64,000 nt of DNA, taken from Nothopassalora personata. Its lineage: Eukaryota > Ascomycota > Dothideomycetes > Mycosphaerellales > Mycosphaerellaceae. The position numbers and the translations under genes were made by a program. Shown here piece by piece: positions 23,596 to 33,422 of this stretch. The first letter of the stretch is position 1, and each line of letters opens with the position of its first letter. The DNA is taken from positions 4,836,001-4,900,000 of the forward strand of contig CM066291.1 in the NCBI GenBank assembly GCA_033816765.1, in the 5' to 3' direction. The notes below the pieces were generated by a model, which searched no databases, was not told the DNA's origin, and saw nothing but the letters and a program-made list of their open reading frames with translations.

Positions 23596-23799
23596 CTACA
23601 GAGCCTTCTTAAGCCGAGAAAACCTTCTGTTTGCTTCTAAAAGCGGAAAGATAAGGTCAAAATGTGCATAAAGTAGGTCTATAGAGATCTCTTGCATAAG
23701 CAGATCTAATAAGATCCCTGTCCTTAGCATGTGCTTACTTATAGCGGGGAACCTAGCATCTGAAGCTAGTAAAGGTGTTCGAGGCCAGTATGGCAACAT
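23596..23799 (-). other. Short antisense open frame next to the copia-A 3' LTR
   Basis: This 67-codon frame (MLPYWPRTPLLASDARFPAI...) has stayed open in RIP-mutated DNA, on the strand opposite to pol and about 50 bp inside the 3' LTR. It has no recognisable domain and may be chance. Confidence 0.2.
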
Positions 23800-23852
23800 A
23801 GTGATATTAAGTTGATTAGGCTGCCTCTATAGCAGTTAGTCTAAAGGGGGAG

Positions 23853-24026
23853 TGTTGTAAATTAGGTAACTAATAACCATGTTAGTTAGGACTTAGCACA
23901 CACACTCTATATCACACTGTTTCTGTAGCTAGATAGTCTCACACTGTGTGCAATTCATAAGGGTTACTGATCTACCCTATTGTTTCAATCTGGAAGCTTG
24001 TACTCGTCAAATACCAATCTACAACA
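23853..24026 (+). repeat. 3' LTR of copia-A
   Basis: This 174-bp copy is preceded by the purine tract aaagggggag and followed by the target duplication GTTCC. It differs from the 5' LTR by 13 transitions and no transversions. Confidence 0.93.
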
Positions 24027-24336
24027 GTTCCCAATGCTACGGAGAGCTCCACTCATAAACGCTAGTCCCAGAACGGAACAATGCGGGGATCCTGCATGAA
24101 TGACACGATTGGATCATATGGCGAGGGAAACGGGTAGGCGACGTCAGCCATCGTTCCTGTCACTGCACATCTGTACGGTCCGACCGTAGATCTACCACGC
24201 CTCCTCAGGTACCATCGTTCTCATCTGACCATCGACATCTCCTGCGAACCGATATCTTCTGGGCACACCATCGTGATATGGAACTACGGTAGCCGACCGA
24301 TGAGCAGGAGCGCCGACGACGACGAACACACCCATC

Positions 24337-27277
24337 ATGGCGGCTGGTGGCGAGTCTGAGCATTGGCAGCAAGCTGAGCAACAGCAGGAGAGGGATTTCG
24401 ACGACACAATAGCAACGGAATCTTCACCACTGCTGGCGAGAGAAGAGCGAGTGCAGCACAGCGACCAAAGCCAGCCACATCGGGTACGTTGAAGGGTGCC
24501 AGACGTTGAGCAGTAGCACCGAACCTAGTGGTGGTATCGAGAGGCATGCAATGCACAACGCGCCCTCTCCACGACTACGTCACTCTCGAAGACTCTACTA
24601 CGTGCTTGTCGAGTGTAGCTAACATCCTTGCGTTTGGCAGGAAACATCAGCGGAGTCGTCCCTGCGAACGTTGAAGACCGGCAGTGGCGCGAGATGGCGA
24701 TGGCCCAGTCTTCTTGCGCTATTAGGACTATGCATAGGCGCAGTCTTAATCATCATCTTCGCATTCGTCGCGCCCAGCGCAGTTGAGCAGTATGCGCAAC
24801 AAGCGATCGTCTTCGAGCCGACGAGCCTATCGATCGATTCGTTCATTGAAACCGGAGTACGAGCGAGGATACAGGGCAACTTCAAGATGGACTCTAGCAG
24901 GGTGAAGAAGAAGTCAGTGAGAGACATTGGAAGGTTTTGTACTTTCATCGCGACCGAGGCGGAGACTGGCAATGCAGACGTGGAAGTATCGTTACCGGAC
25001 TACGGGAATGTGGTGTTGGGTACTGCGCATGTGCCGCCGATCAACGTCTATATCCGTGATGGACACATGACGCATGTCGACTTGCTCACGGACCTTGAGC
25101 CTGGTGATGTTGATGGAATTAGGAGGATCGCGAATGACTGGATCGATGGACGATTGGGACAGCTGAGAGTGCTTGGGAAGGCACATGTGCCACTCAAGAG
25201 TGGTCTGATCAGTTTGGGAAAGCAGATGATACAGCAAGAGATTTTGTTCGCGAACGATGATATACCCGCTATTCCGGACTCCAAGATTGGGAAGCTGAAT
25301 GTGAGGGAGATTGAGATACCATCTGGCAAGGCCATGGCGGCGGATGTAAGCTTGAAGGTGAAGAACGATTATCCAGTGGAGTTCACGGTACCGCCACTTG
25401 GGTTCGGGATTCTGGTAGACAACTGCGAGAAGAGCGACGATTTGATCATGGTCGCAGATGCCTTGACGCACGAGATCGATATTCATCCGAACTCGAAAGT
25501 CGAAGTGAACGTCACGGGGACTGTACGACAGCTGCCTTCGATTCTTACCAAGGACTGCCCAGGAACCACCAAGTCGCCGCTTGACAATCTCCTTGGGTCG
25601 TATATTCGTGGGAAGGAAACAATCGTATATGTTCGTGGATCGCACTCGCCATCATTGGACACACCAAGCTGGGTAACAGATCTGATGGGCGACATCACTG
25701 TCCCAGTGCCACTTCCCGGCCGGACCTTCGGACATCTTGTCAAGAACTTCTCCTTGACAGACACGCACTTCAGCTTGCCGGATCCCTGGGCAGAACCGGA
25801 CACCCCTGAGTCGAATCCTCGGCTAAGTGCGAACGTTCTTGCCATGGTGTCTTTGCCAGACGAGATGAACTTCAACATATCGGTAGCTCGTGTCCGTGCC
25901 GACGCAGATGTCTTCTACAAGGGTAAGAAGCTTGGTCGCCTGGATCTCACGAAATGGCAAGAGGCCAACAGCACAAGGATCGATGCATCAAAGGAAGACG
26001 GACCCCTGTTGATGGTCGAAAGCCACGTTCAGGATGCACCTCTCGAAATCGAAGACCAAGACGTCTTCACCGACGTGATTCAAGCTCTTCTCTTTGGCGA
26101 CAAGACTGTGCTCATGAAGATTCAAGCGGAAGTAGATGTGGGAGTGGATACAGCATTGGGCGAATTTGCGATCAGGAAAATACCCGCGGACGGCGAAGTC
26201 CCTATCAAACGTAGGTCACCATCCCTACCAAGCCAGCTCACAGACCTGAAAGAGGTCGAGCATTGGCTACAAGTTGGATAGCTATTGTAGATAGTTTGCT
26301 AAGAACTCTTGTGTAGCCCCTTCGCACTCCTCTCCGTCACCTCCCCGCAAACACCCTGCTGGTCCACCAGGCAAAGGTCCTGGCAAAATCACAGACCGTG
26401 TCCACCCTAAACTTGTCGACCTAAGCATCATAAACACAACAAAAACATCTCTCAACATCGCCGCGAAGCTCAACATTACCAACCCCACACCATACTCAGC
26501 ATCGATCCCATACGTCGATATCCACATCCTCAAGAACGGATCCCTCATCGCGCACGCCACGGCCTACAATCTCAGCATCGCCATCGGTAACAACTCCTTC
26601 CTAGAGGTGGAAGTAAACTACGACCCCCTAATCCTCGGCGGACCCGAAGCGAAAGAAATTGGTCGCCAACTCATCAGTCAATACATTTCACGCTGGAACG
26701 CGACAATCACACTCCAGATGCACGAGCACTCTTTCCCGGGGAATCCTATTCTTGGTCGAGCGCTGTCGAAGTTTCCAATTGAGATAGCGGCGCCAGCTCT
26801 TGGTTCCGGCGGAGGCAAGAATGGGAAAGGAGATGACGAGGGACACTTCATCGAGGACGCAACGATGCATCTCATCACCTCTACTGCTACATTCCTTCTC
26901 CTGAGTCCGTTGAGGCATTCGACGCTTTTCATCGAGTGGGTCAACGCGACTGCTTATTACAAGGACGAGCCGGCGGGATTGATATATTATGATGAGCCTT
27001 TTGGGGTTCCACCGGTCGCTGAGACGCCGGATGAGGAGGGGTTTCTGACGCCGAGGTATGTCTTCTGGTCTTGTTCGCTATCCGGGGGAGTGCTGACAGG
27101 TGTTGCAGGTTACCGGTTGACTGGTCTCTGGGATCTGTCGGCTACGGTGCGATCAAGAGGGCTCTGGGAGGGACGCTTAAGTTGAGGGCTGAGGCTACGG
27201 TTGGTGTGAAGTTGGGACGGTGGTATGAGGAGGTTTGGTTTAAGGGGCGGAGTATTGGGGCTAGTGTGAGGTTGTAA
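24337..27277 (+). CDS. Tag1-like vacuolar membrane protein (DUF3712 family)
   Basis: Yeast Tag1 is a vacuolar transmembrane protein needed to end starvation-induced autophagy; most fungal relatives are uncharacterised. The exons are inferred as 24337-24483, 24641-26210, 26317-27055 and 27109-27277, with phases 0, 1 and 2 all consistent, giving 874 residues. The N-terminus is acidic and Gln-rich with an SSPLL stretch that could be a sorting signal. One membrane helix spans about residues 70-95 (LLALLGLCIGAVLIIIFAFV), and a long lumenal part follows with repeated LEA/DUF3712-type beta domains (for example IEIPSGKAMAADVSLKVKNDYPV and a second unit after intron 2, LNITNPTPYSASIPYVDIHI). Intron 1 (157 bp) resembles introns of the folate gene in this window. 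A TTG-started frame at 24671 is exon 2 only; the ATG at 24337 is the likely start. Confidence 0.82.
24484..24640 (+). other. Intron 1 of the Tag1-like gene, introner-like
   Basis: This 157-bp intron has a GTACGT donor, a GCTAAC branch site at 24618-24623 and a GGCAG acceptor. The 23 bases 24601-24623 match 20 of 23 bases in intron 4 of the dihydrofolate synthase gene, around the branch site. It is three times the length of the ordinary introns here. Confidence 0.6.
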
Positions 27278-28439
27278 GCGAGGACGAGATGAGGCAGCGC
27301 TGGGGGAGCGTGGACGTGATTCTGATTGTGGTGGTCTTGAGGTCGACGGTACCTGGCGTTCGAGGAATTGATAGGCGAGCGAGAGTAGACGGTGCGAACA
27401 GTCATACAGCAGGACGAGCGTATGGGTTGAGAGATATGAGAAATAGGGGTTCTTGGACAGATTCCAGATCGTTATGAGAGTAGCCTACAACAGTGGCGAG
27501 TATCCTGAGCAAGTTACTGTCCTTTGAGCGGATTGCACAGAGTCAATGCTGTTTACTTGCACGCCCCGGCGCCTGCTACGATTGATGTCGTTCTGTGCGA
27601 TTGTCACATTGCGCAGTCAGGGCACGTCGTTTGTCAATGCTCGCCGCCGCCGGCTTACTGATATAGGCATTCGTGTCATTTTCGCTCCCGCACCCTCCCT
27701 CCTCCCCGCCACGGCCGCCTCCAGCATCGTTGACGACTCGCATGACTTAATCAGCTCTCTGCTGGCGCTACTGAAGGCACTGGCCGGCACTAGTCCTTGT
27801 TGCATGACGACCCGACGCAAAGCGTGAGAAGGAGAGACTATGCTCACGGCTTTGATTACGACTTTGACGTTGTCGACGGCACCTAGGATTCTTTCACCAC
27901 TGCCGAAGAGGTAGTCTGCACTCGCATCGTAGAGAGCCAGACTCGAATGGGCGACCGAGATCGCCCTTCCTAGCCGCTGTTCTGATCGTACTTGGATGCT
28001 CGAGGGATTCCCTACTACTCGAACAACTGTTCCTTAAGGTATGTTCTCATTCTTATTCCGTATTTGAACACCTAAGTGCTAGCTGCGGAACGTTACTACG
28101 GCGGCCATTGCGCTGCTGTATAGCGGCAATGTTACCTACAGCTGCCGAACCCCCTCTAAGCTGCTTAAGGACGCTTTGTTTTCACAAGCTTCCCTTCAAG
28201 GTCTCTCGCGGTTAGATATCTGGAAGGATCTACTGCGACCTTACCTCCACTAACGAGACCATATGCGCTTTGCGGCAGCTCCTCCTACTACGACTACTGA
28301 AGCATCAGTTGGAAATTCTCTAGAGCAGGCGCGGGATCCTGCTATTACCGCTTCCCTCTAGCCACGCTAGTATCCTAACATCGCAATTGGCTGCACAAGG
28401 CTATACTTTAGCCTTTAACCGTACTATAGCTAAGATAAC
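27278..28439. other. Region without a supportable gene
   Basis: Short frames on both strands (for example 27546-27827 plus and 27847-27617 minus) overlap each other and show no domain. The stretch 28080-28440 may belong to the decayed F-box-like gene whose readable part starts at 28440. Confidence 0.35.
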
Positions 28440-28664
28440 GTGATCCGAACATCTTCACGCCTCATAGCCGCAGCTACCGCTCGACGTACACAATTTCTAA
28501 GCCTCCTGGCAGAGATAAGTGACGAGATCTACAAGCTCGTTCTGCAGTACCCTACATCAGGGATTCGCATCGCCAGTGACAACTTCAACGGCAATGTTCG
28601 CTCCAGGAAGTACATCTCTACGCAGCCTCGCAATATGAGCGAGGTCGTATCACTCTTATTTTAG
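28440..28664 (+). pseudogene. F-box-like gene fragment
   Basis: The 74-codon fragment contains LLAEISDEIYKLVLQYPTSG, a diverged copy of the fungal F-box-like motif (LPAELRxxIYEYVL). It aligns along its length with the relic at 35194 (LSEELRYHIYEFVLWYPSSD), including IYxxVLxYPxS. It is cut off about 235 bp before the Fot1-like transposon. It is probably a remnant of a gene of a family whose members may recruit substrates to SCF ubiquitin ligases; function is not demonstrated for most. Confidence 0.5.
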
Positions 28665-29358
28665 CATTCTCGCAGCGATGAGTATGCTCCAATACGCGGT
28701 TAACTACCACTTCTATGGTCCTATCCCGTTAGCAAACCAACAACGACAAGCGCGCCTTGACTTTCACCTACTGTGTGCTTGCAACTCGACTGCCAGATCT
28801 CTATATGTGCAGAGACAGACTTCCGTTGAGTGCAATCAAGTCAAGCTGCCGCAGCGACGAGTTCGATTCCCAGCAACCGCGTCGCATCAATGCCGGATAG
28901 AAGTCAGGTGCGCGTTGGGCACGGTCGCATATTAAGCACGGATACTACATCTTCTTCGATGTTGTTTAACGAGGTGTCTTACTACAACTACTGCACCGAT
29001 TAGCTTTATATTTAGACTGTATTATATTTAAATTATGTTCTATCGACTATGTAAGTCTTATTATTGTAGCTGCCGTAGTAGGTTAATAGCGCGACCTCGT
29101 CGCGTTTTAAGCTAGATTAGACTATCCGGCTTTTTAACCTTATTATCTACCTTAATATATACTAGTAGCTTAATAATTAACTGCTTACGTCTTTGTAGCT
29201 TACGTATCGACTGCTAAAGGTATTGTTGTAGCTACTAAGTAGCTACTTTACTGTTACTATCTTACTGCTTTAAGGCCTCTGTTCTTACCTTCTTAAGCTC
29301 CTTATTCTTAGCCTTCTTAATGCGCTATTCCTTACGTAATTTAATAGCGATACGTTAG

Positions 29359-29677
29359 TGTTACGGATCGGTCTGGGGAAGCCCGTAGCCAACCAATCGA
29401 TGCCAGCAGACCAGCGGATGCACCCGATATGCAGAGTGCTCTCAGTGCTCTCGGGTGCTCTCTCGAGAGAGCAGAGAGAGCAGAGAGAGCAGGAAAGATC
29501 ACGCCAAGACACGGCACTATATAGACGACGCTCTTTTGCAAGTAGATAGGAGCCTCGTGCTCAACTCATTTCAAGTATACACCATATACTGTTTGGAACC
29601 ACTACCTTCATAACTGATTGAGACATCCCTGCAAAGATCCAAGCCCGAGTTGTGATAACGTACAGCGGTTCCTAACA
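29359..29677 (+). repeat. 5' LTR of the gag-only element
   Basis: The LTR contains a TATATA sequence at 29518-29523 and a GAGAGAGCA-rich stretch near 29460-29495. GTGCTCAA at 29557-29564, about 35 bp after the TATA sequence, is complementary to TTGAGCAC just downstream of the LTR (29681-29688). Confidence 0.9.
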
Positions 29678-29703
29678 ACTTTGAGCACCACCACCAGGGC
29701 ACT

Positions 29704-30702
29704 TTGCATATGTCTGGGAGAGACGCTACCCGGAGTCCGTCACGACAACAGCCACAGTCAACTGGCATCACGGAACGAATGAGCGAAATGTCGATTACAG
29801 GAAGCAGCAAGAACAACAACACTCCTATGGGTATGCTGAACCCATTGGACCACCACCGTGCACCTAAGGTGTCTACGCCGGAGACGTTCGACGGGACCAA
29901 GGACAAACTGGAGGCTTTTCAACTGCAGGTTCAGTTGTACCTTCACTTCAACGCACACCAGTTTCAAGGCGAGGCTTCTAAAGTCTTGTACGCCGCATCC
30001 TTCCTACGAGGAAAAGCAGCTAGAGGATTCCGACCATACCTCAAGGACTGGCTACACAACCAGGGCGAGGGAGAAACACCGAAAACGGAAACTCGAAAAA
30101 TTTTCCACGACTACGACGAGTTTGAGACGAAACTCGATGATCTATACGGGATACCAAATGAGGAGGTATACGCCGACCGACATATCCGACAACTTCGACA
30201 GACTACTTCTGTAGCGCTGTACGCCTCAGAATTCCAAGGATATGCCGCCGACCTGGAATGGAACGACGCAGCTTTGCGATCGCAGTTCTACCTCGGGCTG
30301 AAAGACAACGTCAAAGCCGAACTATCCCGAAACGCCAGCGTCGTTACGCTAGGGGCGATGATCAAGGCAGCAAAGGAGATCGACGAAAGGCTCCAGGAGT
30401 TGAGGTACGACCGACACGTACAGCCTGGATACCAGAGACCCGCCGCGGGCGGAAGAGGGGGCTTCAAGGCCAGAAGTCAGGACCCTAATGGTTACGGAGA
30501 CCCAATGGAATTGGACGTAACGGAACGTAGGACAGGAAGGGGGCTGAAGAGCAAAGGTTCCACCTGCTACGTATGTGGCGAGCAAGGCCATTATGCGAGG
30601 AACTGCAAGAAAAAGAACATGGTTAGCCGCGAGTTCAACGCAATGATTCGCGAAGAGAATACATACCAGGAATGCGAGAACTTCTTCTCGAAATCTGCCT
30701 AG
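29704..30702 (+). CDS. Gag polyprotein of the gag-only LTR element
   Basis: This intact 332-residue Ty3/gypsy-type Gag would form the particle that packages element RNA. It has a Ser/Gln-rich N-terminus, the capsid region from about residue 55 (STPETFDGTKDKLEAFQLQV) with the helical YLGLKDNVKAEL segment typical of retrotransposon Gag, an RGG-containing basic stretch, and a CCHC zinc knuckle near residue 285 (CYVCGEQGHYARNC). The stop at 30700-30702 is not followed by a protease frame, so this is not the usual gag-pol arrangement. Confidence 0.88.
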   Translation: MHMSGRDATRSPSRQQPQSTGITERMSEMSITGSSKNNNTPMGMLNPLDHHRAPKVSTPETFDGTKDKLEAFQLQVQLYLHFNAHQFQGEASKVLYAASFLRGKAARGFRPYLKDWLHNQGEGETPKTETRKIFHDYDEFETKLDDLYGIPNEEVYADRHIRQLRQTTSVALYASEFQGYAADLEWNDAALRSQFYLGLKDNVKAELSRNASVVTLGAMIKAAKEIDERLQELRYDRHVQPGYQRPAAGGRGGFKARSQDPNGYGDPMELDVTERRTGRGLKSKGSTCYVCGEQGHYARNCKKKNMVSREFNAMIREENTYQECENFFSKSA

Positions 30703-30805
30703 CAGAAACAACCTGATGACGAGGCATCAAACAGCGGCTTCTTGATTTGATGACCTAGGACACAGAAGTCAACACTACGACACGGAAAACAGATAAAGGA
30801 CGAAC

Positions 30806-31366
30806 TTACGACGAGACCAACTCCGAGAAGGATTCAGGAAGGAGGAGATTCCCATCCAAGGACAAGCTAGGGTCGAAGACCGAAGGATCGGAGGCAGGAA
30901 ACCACCAGTCTTCCGGGATGGAAGGCGGAGCGGCCTCGAGCTCCCCTTGTTCTAACACTTGGATGCTCGCCTCCTCGACAGCGATCGCCTCGCCCTCGCG
31001 CTTTTCGTGCAGCTCAAGCTGACGACGAAGACGCGCCTCCTTCGCATAGGCTGCCGCGATCTCTTCACTCTTGCGAACGAGATCATGACGGACCGCTTCA
31101 AGCTCACGGGTGAGCTTGTCCCGTACGGACTGAAGGGACTTCCACTCAGCAGGAGTGACTCGCACGTCACAACCCTTGATGTTGTGTTCGTTGCACTCCG
31201 AACAGCGGCCCGATTTGATGTGGACACGGCACACCTTTTTCTCACGAGTGCAGAAAGAGCACGACTTGACCATAGTAATCCCGTTCTCTCGAATGAACTT
31301 GGCAAGCTTCTTGCGACGATGCGTACTGGTTTTGGTGACGGGAAGGGAAAGGGAAGAAGAAGACAT
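30806..31366 (-). CDS. Antisense accessory ORF with Zn2Cys6-like cluster and coiled coil
   Basis: This intact 186-residue frame lies on the strand opposite to Gag, between gag and the 3' LTR. Near residues 36-68 the cysteines are spaced C-x2-C-x6-C-x8-C-x2-C-x7-C (CSFCTREKKVC, then CSECNEHNIKGC), which fits the Zn(II)2Cys6 binuclear-cluster consensus. A coiled-coil-like segment follows at about residues 80-145, with Leu/Val/Ala at heptad positions and many Arg/Glu, and then an acidic, Trp-containing C-terminus. Comparable proteins of unknown role occur widely in ascomycete genomes (my recollection, not checked). The role is unknown; a regulator of the element or a host-interaction factor is possible. 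The start is the first Met, 73 bp inside the 3' LTR. Confidence 0.65.
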   Translation of the reverse strand: MSSSSLSLPVTKTSTHRRKKLAKFIRENGITMVKSCSFCTREKKVCRVHIKSGRCSECNEHNIKGCDVRVTPAEWKSLQSVRDKLTRELEAVRHDLVRKSEEIAAAYAKEARLRRQLELHEKREGEAIAVEEASIQVLEQGELEAAPPSIPEDWWFPASDPSVFDPSLSLDGNLLLPESFSELVSS

Positions 31367-31439
31367 CGTTGGATGACAAAGTTGGAAAGGAATGACATCT
31401 TGTAAGCTTCGGGACGAAGCTAGGCTAGAAGGGGGATGG

Positions 31440-31758
31440 TGTTACGGATCGGTCTGGGGAAGCCCGTAGCCAACCAATCGATGCCAGCAGACCAGCGGAT
31501 GCACCCGATATGCAGAGTGCTCTCAGTGCTCTCGGGTGCTCTCTCGAGAGAGCAGAGAGAGCAGAGAGAGCAGGAAAGATCACGCCAAGACACGGCACTA
31601 TATAGACGACGCTCTTTTGCAAGTAGATAGGAGCCTCGTGCTCAACTCATTTCAAGTATACACCATATACTGTTTGGAACCACTACCTTCATAACTGATT
31701 GAGACATCCCTGCAAAGATCCAAGCCCGAGTTGTGATAACGTACAGCGGTTCCTAACA
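31440..31758 (+). repeat. 3' LTR of the gag-only element
   Basis: This copy is 319 bp and, by eye, identical to the 5' LTR base for base. It is followed directly by the GTTAG target duplication. Confidence 0.92.
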
Positions 31759-33422
31759 GTTAGCTAATGTTCTTAGCCTTCGTTACTTCCTTCTTAAGTT
31801 GCTTATTAGCCTTAGCTATCTCTTTCGTAAGCTCTTTCTTAGCCTAAAGTCGTCTTACCTAATTAATCTTTATTAGGCTAAAGAATGTAGCTCCCTAGTT
31901 GTCTTAAGCTCTTAATTCTTCGAAGAGCCCTTTACTACGCTTTCGCTTCTTCTTCTTAAGGTTAAGGATAGTAACGAAGCCTCTATTCTTAGCCTTAAGG
32001 ATAGCATTCTCCGTTATAATAGCGATAATCGTATTCTCGAGCTTCTTAAGCTTTAGGGTGTTAACGTTAGCAACAACGTCCTATAGTAAGTTACGGAGCT
32101 TTCGCTAGTTACTAGTAGATAATATCAAGTCGGCTAACTTACTAGTTAAAGGCCGTAAGCTCTTATTCGAAGGTAAGGCCTTAGGAAAGATGCTAAGTAC
32201 TACTAAGGGATTAAAGGGATTAAGGCCTGTTCTCGTCTATCTAGATACTATATTCTTCGTAGTAAAGGCCTTAATCTAAGCTAGCTAGAATAAAATAAGG
32301 AAATTACGCTTTATAATACTTAAGAGGCCTTAGTAGTTATAGATAAATGTATCGAGCTATTAACTATAGTAGATCCCTAGGGGTACGAATAATAACACGT
32401 CTAGTAGCTGTAGCCTATAGGTTAAATGCGGTAGATATACGCTAACTAATATCTTATTACTATAGGCCTATTCGAGGAAAGCTATATTAATATAAGAGCC
32501 GTAGCTATTAATATATAGTAACCTGTATTCCCTTCGAGCCTTATCCTTTATATAACGATAGAACACCTATTGTAGCTACGCTAATCCGAGCCTATTGTCT
32601 ATCTAGCCCTTCTTACTTAATGCGAAGAAAGCTTAATGTTTCTTAGCGTCTAGATCTTATACCTAAGTATCTTAAATATTGCCCGTTTTAGCTTAATATA
32701 TTAGGCCTAGTAGTAGCTATGTATTATCTGTATAGATATAAGTAATAATAGTAAGCTACTTGCGATTGCTATCTTATATATTACTAATTAACTTTCCGCT
32801 CTTAAACTAGTCCTTAGAGACGATTCTCCTTACCTTAGTAAGGAAGCTAATAAGCACGCCTTTCTCGTCTATATTATAGGTGTTTATAGGCTTAATAGCG
32901 TACTTCTTAATCTTCTCTTACTATAATCGAAAGTAGGACTCGAGGTAATACTTACTATCTGCTTTCTTTCGTTCCTTATCGAATAGCTTAAGGTAAATAG
33001 AAAGAATCTTGTCCTAGTACCTATTGCAGAATCTAGATACCTAGGTTCGATAGGGACGCTTTTTAGCGATATCCTTAATGAAATTAAGGAGCATTAAGGG
33101 TATAGGTAGTAGGCCGCGCTTAGATAGGGTATTAAGATAGTCTATAAGAGTACGCTCTTACTAGTCGTTAAGAATGCGCTGTTCTTCGTACTTTAAGGTG
33201 GATTTTTTAGTAAGCTTGTTCTAGCGCTTACTAAGTACCGAGCGCTTAACACTAAACTTCCTAGCGGCCGCAGCGATATTAGGCTCATCTTGCTGATTTA
33301 AATAAGCTATCGCATGGTTATATACGTCCATTATGTGGTGAGATATGAAGGTGAGAAGAATAGCCAAGAAAACGCGTCGCGTGCCTGATGTGCGACCGTG
33401 CGCGACGCGCACATGACTTCTA

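Larger units (their letters stand above)
10085..24026 (+). mobile_element. RIP-degraded Ty1/copia element with a nested gypsy insertion (copia-A)
   Basis: Two 174-bp direct repeats (10085-10258 and 23853-24026) bound the element. They run TGTTGT...CTATAATA on the left and TGTTGT...CTACAACA on the right, and a perfect 5-bp target duplication GTTCC lies at 10080-10084 and 24027-24031. The primer-binding site follows the 5' LTR and a purine tract (aaagggggag) precedes the 3' LTR. The internal region holds gag-pol relics on the plus strand, interrupted after the RNase H region by a gypsy element (15431-22023). The two LTRs differ at 13 positions, all transitions, as expected from RIP. Stops within coding frames are largely TAG/TAA in place of glutamine codons. 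The element is dead. Confidence 0.93.
29359..31758 (+). mobile_element. Young 2,400-bp gag-only LTR retrotransposon inside the Fot1-like element
   Basis: The element has two 319-bp LTRs that look identical (29359-29677 and 31440-31758), starting TGTTACGG and ending CCTAACA. A perfect 5-bp target duplication GTTAG lies at 29354-29358 and 31759-31763. A purine-rich tract (agaagggggatgg) precedes the 3' LTR. It encodes an intact Gag on the plus strand and an intact ORF on the minus strand, but no protease, reverse transcriptase or integrase. It must therefore be non-autonomous, mobilised by a relative elsewhere. No RIP-type stops are seen, so insertion is recent compared with the host transposon. 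Confidence 0.93.
28960..33332 (-). pseudogene. Fot1/pogo-type transposase relic
   Basis: The N-terminus at 33332 (MDVYNHAIAYLNQQDEPNIA then AAARKFSVKRSVLSKR) is a psq-type helix-turn-helix. Farther along the minus strand, about 32560-32280, the DDE region is recognisable from LPHLTYRLQLLDVLLFVPL, the counterpart of the conserved LPPHSTHxLQPLDVxxFxPL motif, and from a following KRNFLILF. A Lys-rich C-terminus continues across the LTR insertion into 29358-28960. Numerous TAG/TAA codons break the frame; no active transposase can be made. Confidence 0.8.
28900..33420 (-). mobile_element. Fot1/pogo DNA transposon, RIP-degraded and split by an LTR element
   Basis: Inverted terminal repeats of 41 bp (28900-28940 and 33420-33380, both starting GAAGTCA) match at 35 of 41 positions. 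TA dinucleotides flank both ends (28898-28899 and 33421-33422), the target duplication expected of the Tc1/mariner-pogo superfamily. Without the 2,405 bp added by the LTR insertion the element is 2,116 bp, a usual Fot1-like size. A broken transposase runs on the minus strand. Four of the six repeat mismatches are transitions. Confidence 0.88.

Noticed and set aside
24671..26281. Tag1-like gene as a single 536-codon frame starting with TTG
   Set aside because: It starts at a non-ATG codon and ends at a stop inside what reads as intron 2. The four-exon model has an ATG and consistent phases.
28858..28880. gttcgattcc as a possible tRNA T-loop
   Set aside because: No matching acceptor stem, D arm or anticodon arm could be found around it on either strand.
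29450..29500. GAGAGAGCA repeats as a possible CRISPR-like or satellite array
   Set aside because: They are a short low-complexity tract inside both copies of an LTR, with no spacers; eukaryotic DNA.
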